Source: CAVWNR01 sp963756525 (GTDB lineage Bacteria > Actinomycetota > Actinomycetes > Mycobacteriales > Jatrophihabitantaceae). Taken from it: a DNA stretch of 64,000 nt. The position numbers and the translations under genes are program-made. The notes under the pieces were generated by a model. That model searched no databases. It worked only from the letters and a program-made list of their open reading frames with translations, and was not told where the DNA came from. This document shows positions 59,088 through 64,000 of the stretch, piece after piece; the first letter of the stretch is position 1; each line of letters opens with the position of its first letter. The DNA lies in NCBI GenBank assembly GCA_963756525.1, contig CAVWNR010000002.1, positions 248,001-312,000 of the forward strand, written 5' to 3'.

Positions 59088-60695
59088 TCAGGCCGCTGGC
59101 CACACCCGGCGACCGCCCACATAGGTCTCGCGCACCGGGATGGCCGAGATCGAGTCGGGCTCCACGGCGAGCGGGTCCGCGGCCAGCACCACGAAATCGG
59201 CCAGGTAGCCGGGGGCGAGCCGGCCCTTGCGCTGCTCGTCGCCGCTTGCGACAGCCGATCCGACGGTGAAGATCTGCAATGCTTCGGCCGGGCTCACCCG
59301 CTGATTCGCCCCCACCAGGGCGCCGTCAGTCAGGCCCTTGCGGGTGACCATGCTCTGCACGCCGACCAGCGGCTCGAACGGACCGCAGGGGTAGTCCGAC
59401 GAGCCGGCGACGGTGATCCCCGCATCCAGGAACGACCGGTGGGCGAACATGGCGGCCGTTCGCTTTGCGCCGTACCAGTCGTCCAGAGCCGCGCCGTAGT
59501 AGGCCACGTAACCGGCGAACGGAACCACGATCGCCGCCAGTGCGCGGATCCGCTCGACGATCTCGTCGTCGACCACGCTGCAGTGCTCGATCCGATGCCG
59601 CAGCCCGGACACGGGGAACTCCCGCGCCACATCGGCGTAGATGGAAAGGAGCAGCCGGATCGCGGCGTCACCGTTGGCGTGCACGCCGATCCGGTTCCCG
59701 TCGCGGTGCACCTGCGTGACGATCTCGCGCAGCTCGGACGTGCTGGTGATCTGCTGGCCGCGATCGTCGGTGCCGACGAACGGCTCGCGGAGCAGGCAGG
59801 TCCGGCCGCCGATCGCGCCGTCCACGAACGCCTTGACGCCGACGAAGCGCAGCCAGTCGTCACCGAATCCGCTGCCGATCCCGAGCTGCCGTGCCTTGTC
59901 GTAATGCTCGGCGGAAAGCAGGAAGCCGGTACGCAGGCTGAGCTCCCCGGCTCGCCGCGCGGCTTGCAGCAGCTCGATGTCGTCCGGGCCGACGAGCGCG
60001 TCACAGGCGGAGGTAAGCCCGGCCGCATGCCACTCGGTGAGCACACGGCGCAGGCCCACAAGCCGGTCCGCCCGCGTGCTCACCGGCAGCGGCGATGCCG
60101 TCCGGCCGGTGGCGGGATACGCGACGTCGAGCAGCGCGCGCTCGATCAGCTTGCCGTCGAGCCGGCCCGTGCTGTCGCGGCCGAACGCTCCGCCGGACGG
60201 CGGCACGCTGTCGTCGCGGTAGCCGAACGCTTGCAGTGCCGCGCTGTTCGCAACCGCCCAGTGCGAGGCCACGTGCAGCACCAACGTCGGGACGGGGCCA
60301 GCGGCCGAGTCGAGATCGTCGCGAGTCACGACGCCGGTCTTCGCGTCGTCGTATCGACTCCCGCGCACCCATCCGCCGGGTGACGTCGCGGATGCGGCTG
60401 TGCGGACGCGTTCGAGCAAGCCGTCCCGCGTGCTCACCGCTGCGTGCGACAGGTCGAGGTGCAGCGCGTTCTCGGCGGCGATCGCCAGGTGGGTGTGGGC
60501 GTCGTTGAAACCGGGCACGATTGTCGCGTCGCCGAAGTCGCGGACGTCGGCACCGGGGCAGCGTTCCCGCAGCGCGTCGAGGCTGCCGATCGCCCAGACG
60601 CGCTGCGCCGCGACCGCGAACGCCTCCACCGGTACACCGGCCTGCGCGTGCACGGTTGCCGCGCGATAGATGACCTGCGCAAGCTCGCCCGACAC
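59088..60695 (-). CDS. Amidohydrolase family 3 (YtcJ-like) protein
   Basis: A 535-residue amidohydrolase of the YtcJ type. The metal-binding HTH is in GFNDAHTHLAIA, the Lys/Asp-containing central motif is GVKAFVDGAIGGRT, a His ligand lies in GVHANGDAAI, another in HRIEHCSVV, and the catalytic Asp is in AGSSDYPCGPFEP. The C-terminal YLADFVVLAADPLAV completes the small domain. The GTG at 60695 has GGAGGGG upstream. The TetR gene ends 15 bp before it on the same strand, so the two may share a transcript. The substrate is unknown. Confidence 0.87.
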   Translation of the reverse strand: MSGELAQVIYRAATVHAQAGVPVEAFAVAAQRVWAIGSLDALRERCPGADVRDFGDATIVPGFNDAHTHLAIAAENALHLDLSHAAVSTRDGLLERVRTAASATSPGGWVRGSRYDDAKTGVVTRDDLDSAAGPVPTLVLHVASHWAVANSAALQAFGYRDDSVPPSGGAFGRDSTGRLDGKLIERALLDVAYPATGRTASPLPVSTRADRLVGLRRVLTEWHAAGLTSACDALVGPDDIELLQAARRAGELSLRTGFLLSAEHYDKARQLGIGSGFGDDWLRFVGVKAFVDGAIGGRTCLLREPFVGTDDRGQQITSTSELREIVTQVHRDGNRIGVHANGDAAIRLLLSIYADVAREFPVSGLRHRIEHCSVVDDEIVERIRALAAIVVPFAGYVAYYGAALDDWYGAKRTAAMFAHRSFLDAGITVAGSSDYPCGPFEPLVGVQSMVTRKGLTDGALVGANQRVSPAEALQIFTVGSAVASGDEQRKGRLAPGYLADFVVLAADPLAVEPDSISAIPVRETYVGGRRVWPAA

Positions 60696-60709
60696 GACCC
60701 CTCCGCCCG

Positions 60710-61333
60710 CTAACGACGCAGGGCGGTGAGGAACATGTCGGCGAAGGATCGGCCGATCTCCGCCGGTGAGAGCCGGCCCCGCGGCCGGTACCACGTCGGC
60801 AGGTGATGCACCGCGCCGAAGAAATAGTCGACGGCGAGATTGGGCATGAGATCGGGACGGAAGGCGCCGGCGCGCTGACCCTCCTCGATCATGCCGCGGA
60901 ACAGCTCGTGATAGTGCCGCCGCTCCCGGCGCACCTCGCGCTGCTTGTCCTCGCTCAACTGGTGCAGCGAACGGAAGAAGATCACGGTGTCCGGAAGATT
61001 CGCGATCGTCGTGACCACCACGTCCGCGGCCGCGTCGTGCAGCCGCTCTTCGACGGGCGCCTCACTGGCGACGAACTTCTCCAGCCGCTCCACCTGCATC
61101 CTGAGGATCCGGGCGTAGATCTCGTACAGCAGGTCGTCCTTGGACGAGAAGTAGTGATACATCGCGCCCTTGGTGACGCCGGCCGCCTCGACCACGTCCT
61201 GCACCGACGTCCCCTCGAACCCCCGCTCGGCGAAGAGCCTTCGGGAAGCGACGAGCAGCCGCTCGGGAATCGTGCGCCCGCCGACCGTCGTCTGCGGCCT
61301 TCCGGTCCTGGGCCGGGCCTGCGGTCGGGCCAC
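60710..61333 (-). CDS. TetR-family regulator
   Basis: A 207-residue TetR protein. The DNA-binding domain spans PERLLVASRRLFAERGFEGT and VVEAAGVTKGAMYHYFSSKD, and a helical ligand domain follows. GTG at 61333 with GGAG eight bases upstream is preferred because it gives normal family length; in-frame starts at 61342 or further upstream are possible. The family is commonly involved in fatty-acid control (MYHYF and SSKDDLLYEI are typical). A half-palindrome ATACCGACC upstream recurs near the carboxylase operon, hinting at autoregulation plus control of that operon. It is divergent from HMG-CoA reductase. Confidence 0.88.
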   Translation of the reverse strand: MARPQARPRTGRPQTTVGGRTIPERLLVASRRLFAERGFEGTSVQDVVEAAGVTKGAMYHYFSSKDDLLYEIYARILRMQVERLEKFVASEAPVEERLHDAAADVVVTTIANLPDTVIFFRSLHQLSEDKQREVRRERRHYHELFRGMIEEGQRAGAFRPDLMPNLAVDYFFGAVHHLPTWYRPRGRLSPAEIGRSFADMFLTALRR

Positions 61334-61388
61334 CGAGATCACTCCAATCCACTCGACGAGCGGCGCTTCGGCGGTTGCCGCTCTCAAC

Positions 61389-61406
61389 ATACCGACCATC
61401 CGGTCG
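61389..61406. promoter_or_regulatory. Candidate autoregulatory operator of the TetR gene
   Basis: ATACCGACC (61389-61397) followed by ATCC and GGTCG (61402-61406) contains the inverted repeat CGACC-ATCC-GGTCG. The half-site is the reverse complement of GGTCGGTAT upstream of the carboxylase operon. It lies between TetR and the HMG-CoA reductase gene and could serve both directions. Confidence 0.4.
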
Positions 61407-61532
61407 CATCGCGGCGTTTTCTTTCCTGCTCTGGTCATGACCGCACCCGGCTACTACGCTCAGCGCCAAGCCCGGGCGGATCATCCGGCCCGCGCCGCGA
61501 TTCCTGTGTCGTACGGCGGCGAAGGAGGCACC

Positions 61533-62708
61533 ATGGCCGAGCGGCTGCGAATACCCCGAGACCGGGAAAAGGACTACACGCACGAGCTCGCCCAGCGCCG
61601 CCGCGAGTTCGTCCGAGAACAGACCGGTGTCGATCTGCGACACACCGGCCAGTACTCGTTCGACCCGGCAATCCTGCCTGGCAACATCGAGAACTTCATC
61701 GGTGTCGCCCAGGTGCCGATCGGGCTCGCCGGCCCGTTGCTCATTAACGGCGAGCATGCGCAGGGCGAGTTCTACGTCCCGATGGCCACAACCGAGGGCA
61801 CGTTGGTGGCCAGCTACAACCGCGGGATGCGGCTGCTCACCGAGTGCGGCGGCGTCAAGGCGACGGTCGTCGACAACCACATGCAGCGCTCGCCGGTGTT
61901 CATCTTCGACGACGCGTCACAGGCTCGGGATTTCGGCGCCTGGGTCGTCGAACGCTCCGAGGACGTTCGCGCGGCGGCCGAGAGCACGACACGCTCGGGC
62001 AGCCTCACCTACATCGGCCAGTACCAGCTCGGCCCGCTGCTGTACCTGCGGCTGAACTACACCACCGGGGATGCTGCCGGGCAGAACATGACCGGCAAGG
62101 CGACGCTGGCCGCGTGCGAGTGGATTCAGGCCAACCATCCGCTGCGGCCGCAGTTCATCCTCTCCGGCAACATCGACACCGACAAGAAGCACTCACGGAT
62201 CAACATGCTGCTCACCCGCGGCAAGCGGGTAGTCGCCGAAGCGACGATCAAGAACGACGTGGTGCAGTCGCTCATGGGCGTCGACACCAGGACGCTGTTC
62301 TGGGCGCGGCAGATCTCGAATGCGGGGTCATTCCTGGTCGGTTCCGCGAACAACGGCTCGCATGCGGCCAACGGGCTGACGGCGCTGTTCATCGCGACCG
62401 GCCAGGACGCAGCGAACGTATCCGAGTCACACGCCGGCGTGGTCTATGCCCAGTTGCTGGACAACGGCGACTACTACTGGTCGATCACCCTGCCCGCGCT
62501 GATCGTCGCAACTTATGGCGGGGGCACCGGTCTCGCGACCCAGCGCGAATGTCTCGAGATGCTCGGCTGCTACGGCTCCGGCAAGGTGATGAAGTTCGCC
62601 GAGATCTGCGCGGCGGTGGTGCTGGCTGGAGAGACCTCGCTGAGCGCGGCGGTCATCCACGGCGACTGGGTTACCAGCCACGACAAGCTCGGCCGCAACC
62701 GGCCGTAG
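61533..62708 (+). CDS. Hydroxymethylglutaryl-CoA reductase (class I-type)
   Basis: A 391-residue HMG-CoA reductase catalytic domain without membrane anchor. Catalytic residues are recognisable: Glu88 in ATTEGTLVAS, the Lys in NIDTDKKHSRIN (residues 213-224), Asp292 in ATGQDAANV and His383 in WVTSHDKLGRN. The DKK and GQDAAN patterns resemble the NADPH-dependent class I form. AAGGAGG at 61522-61528 precedes the ATG at 61533. No other mevalonate-pathway gene is in the window, so it may act in isoprenoid synthesis with distant genes or in degradation of a methylglutaryl-CoA-type intermediate. It is divergent from TetR. Confidence 0.9.
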   Translation: MAERLRIPRDREKDYTHELAQRRREFVREQTGVDLRHTGQYSFDPAILPGNIENFIGVAQVPIGLAGPLLINGEHAQGEFYVPMATTEGTLVASYNRGMRLLTECGGVKATVVDNHMQRSPVFIFDDASQARDFGAWVVERSEDVRAAAESTTRSGSLTYIGQYQLGPLLYLRLNYTTGDAAGQNMTGKATLAACEWIQANHPLRPQFILSGNIDTDKKHSRINMLLTRGKRVVAEATIKNDVVQSLMGVDTRTLFWARQISNAGSFLVGSANNGSHAANGLTALFIATGQDAANVSESHAGVVYAQLLDNGDYYWSITLPALIVATYGGGTGLATQRECLEMLGCYGSGKVMKFAEICAAVVLAGETSLSAAVIHGDWVTSHDKLGRNRP

Positions 62709-62717
62709 CCGATCGAG

Positions 62718-62740
62718 CCCCCCAGCTGATCAGCCCGGGG
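62718..62740. terminator. Small palindrome between convergent genes
   Basis: GCTGATCAGC (62725-62734) is a perfect 10-bp palindrome set between C-rich and G-rich flanks that can extend the pairing. It overlaps the stop of the WS/DGAT gene and lies just after the HMG-CoA reductase stop. A weak bidirectional terminator is possible. Confidence 0.3.
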
Positions 62741-64000
62741 TGGCCTTGCGCGGGGTGGTCTTGCGCGGGGTGGTCTTGCGCGCAGTCGCCTTGCGCGCGG
62801 TCGCGGCCTTCGCCGGCGTGGCCTTGGTTTGGCTCGCCCTCGCCGCCTTCGCCGCCTTCGCCGCCTTCGCCGGAGCCGCCTTGGCCTTGGCCGCCTTCGC
62901 CGCCTTCGCCGGTGCAGCCTTGCGGGCGCTCGTCTTGCGCGGGCTTGCGTTTGCCGCGGCGGCCGCACGCTCGGTGGTTCGCGACTCGGGCGCTGCGACG
63001 CCGGCCGCGGCGGCGGCCAGTTCGGCCAACGCCTCGTCGAAGTAGTCGATGAGCTGCCAGATGTCGGGCACGAGTTCGGGGGTGCTGATCAGGCCGAAGT
63101 CCAGGCTGTCGAGGTAGCTCTGCACGGTGATGTTGAGGCCCATACCGTCGGCGACCATGGATACCGGATAGAACGAAGTCATCCGCGCGCCGGCGTAATA
63201 CAGCGGAATGCGCGGGCCGGGCACGTTCGAGATGCAGACGTTGAACGGCATCGGCACACGGTCGGCGACTTTCAGATTGGCGACCGTGCGGGTGATCAGC
63301 TCGGCAGCGGCGGGGGCGGCGAACCGGCTCATGTCCTGGAGCAGGCGCGCCGGCACCGCGTGGTGGATGTCCTTGGCGGCCGACATCGCTTGATGTGCTG
63401 CCTGCAGCCGCTCCAGCGGATCGGCGAGGTGCGTCGGCAGCTCACTGATCATTGCCGACACTTGGTTGCCCGCGTCGGCGGTCTGCTCTGCAGCGCGGAT
63501 CGAGACGGGCACAAAGGCGAGCAGCGGGACGTCCGGCAACTCGTCGTGGTCGATGAGCCACCGACGCAACGCGCCGGCGCAGATGGCCATCACGACGTCA
63601 TTCACCGTGCAGCCCAGCTCCGACTTGATCTGCTTCACGGTGGCCAGCGACAGGGTTCGGAAGGCCCAGTTGCGCCGGGCCGACAGCGTGCGGTTGAACG
63701 ACAGTTTCGGGGCGCTGGTCGCCGGCAGCTTCGGCAGCCTTCCGCGCTGTTCGCCACCGGCCGTCCACAGCCGGCCAAGTCCGCGCCCGAGCTTGGCGAC
63801 ATCCGCGGCGACCCGCATCATCACCTCCGGCCGGGTCAGCAGACCCACCCAGCCGCGGGCCAGCATCTCCACCTCGGATGGGACGCGTTCGGACTCGGTG
63901 GTGTCCGGCCGCGGTGGGATCTCGCGCACGTTTGGATCCGGGTCCGGGTCGAGCATCGCCATGGTCAGCTGCACGCCGGCCTTCCCGTCCACCGCGGCGT
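62730..64000 (-). CDS. Wax ester synthase/diacylglycerol acyltransferase (partial) with histone-H1-like tail
   Basis: The 5' end is outside the window. The visible 423 codons start inside the catalytic HHxxxDG motif (AAVDGKAG reads at the very edge) and continue through the WS/DGAT fold, including NDVVMAICAGALRRWL, SNVPGPRIPLYYAG and MGLNITVQSYLDSLDFG. The enzyme esterifies acyl-CoA to alcohols or diacylglycerol. After about ELAAAAAGVAAPESR comes an ~80-residue Lys/Ala/Pro/Thr tail of repeated KAAKAAKA and RKTTPRK units, similar in composition to histone H1 or the HupB tail. Such a tail is not part of the normal family and could bind DNA. Confidence 0.9.
   Translation of the reverse strand, partial: AAVDGKAGVQLTMAMLDPDPDPNVREIPPRPDTTESERVPSEVEMLARGWVGLLTRPEVMMRVAADVAKLGRGLGRLWTAGGEQRGRLPKLPATSAPKLSFNRTLSARRNWAFRTLSLATVKQIKSELGCTVNDVVMAICAGALRRWLIDHDELPDVPLLAFVPVSIRAAEQTADAGNQVSAMISELPTHLADPLERLQAAHQAMSAAKDIHHAVPARLLQDMSRFAAPAAAELITRTVANLKVADRVPMPFNVCISNVPGPRIPLYYAGARMTSFYPVSMVADGMGLNITVQSYLDSLDFGLISTPELVPDIWQLIDYFDEALAELAAAAAGVAAPESRTTERAAAAANASPRKTSARKAAPAKAAKAAKAKAAPAKAAKAAKAARASQTKATPAKAATARKATARKTTPRKTTPRKATPG

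Overview
The DNA is very GC-rich and reads as chromosome of a high-GC Gram-positive actinobacterium. Supporting traits are the ATGA/GTGA/TTGA-coupled operons, many GTG starts, promoters that appear leaderless, a maltose-1-phosphate-synthase-type glycosyltransferase, a single-chain acyl-CoA carboxylase, a wax ester synthase/DGAT and a large set of FadD/FadE enzymes. The sequence does not fix the genus. No tRNA, rRNA, CRISPR array, integrase or transposase gene was seen.

Layout. 1-5.4 kb: end of a membrane protein, a MITE-like inverted-repeat element, then a coupled sugar operon (phosphoglucomutase, GT4 glycogen/M1P synthase, GH3 beta-glucosidase). 5.3-10.5 kb: an amide or peptide hydrolysis operon (MFS transporter, amidohydrolase, M20 hydrolase) divergent from a double-domain Lrp/AsnC regulator. 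10.6-18 kb: a NarL-type two-component system, small membrane proteins, two lipoprotein paralogues (one frameshifted), a decayed toxin-antitoxin pair, other gene remnants and a TetR gene. This is the most eroded part of the window. 18.2-19 kb: PPK2.

19-38 kb: a large lipid-degradation region. The minus strand carries three FadD ligases, an enoyl-CoA hydratase, an Ltp-type aldolase/thiolase with its DUF35 partner, a hydrolase, a double-length CoA-transferase and two acyl-CoA dehydrogenases. The divergent plus strand carries a 3-hydroxyacyl-CoA dehydrogenase-like enzyme, an acetoacetate-decarboxylase-family protein and a CoA-transferase, leading into a class III polyhydroxyalkanoate synthase (PhaE-PhaC) operon. 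Two 61/63-identical copies of a 63-bp repeat sit exactly between stop and start codons of coupled gene pairs here, each flanked by a 5-bp RTGAC duplication.

38-45.6 kb: two ThDP enzymes, an amino-acid permease with a fused cytosolic domain plus a universal stress protein, and a MazEF module. The MazEF and pyruvate-oxidase-like genes lie in a 2.8-kb segment bounded by nearly identical 55/57-bp direct repeats that begin at the stop codon of a neighbouring acyl-CoA dehydrogenase. 45.5-56.1 kb: one long minus-strand operon (acyl-CoA carboxylase, FadD, HAD hydrolase, MaoC hydratase, APH-like kinase and three acyl-CoA dehydrogenases). Its HAD, kinase and dehydrogenase genes correspond to the domains fused in animal ACAD10. 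56-64 kb: SGNH hydrolase, phasin-like protein and XRE regulator, a second PHA-neighbourhood hydrolase, an amidohydrolase, a TetR gene, a lone class I-type HMG-CoA reductase, and a truncated WS/DGAT with a histone-H1-like tail.

Taken together the genes describe an organism that activates and beta-oxidises varied, probably branched or hydroxylated acyl chains and stores carbon as glycogen-type glucan, PHA and neutral lipid.
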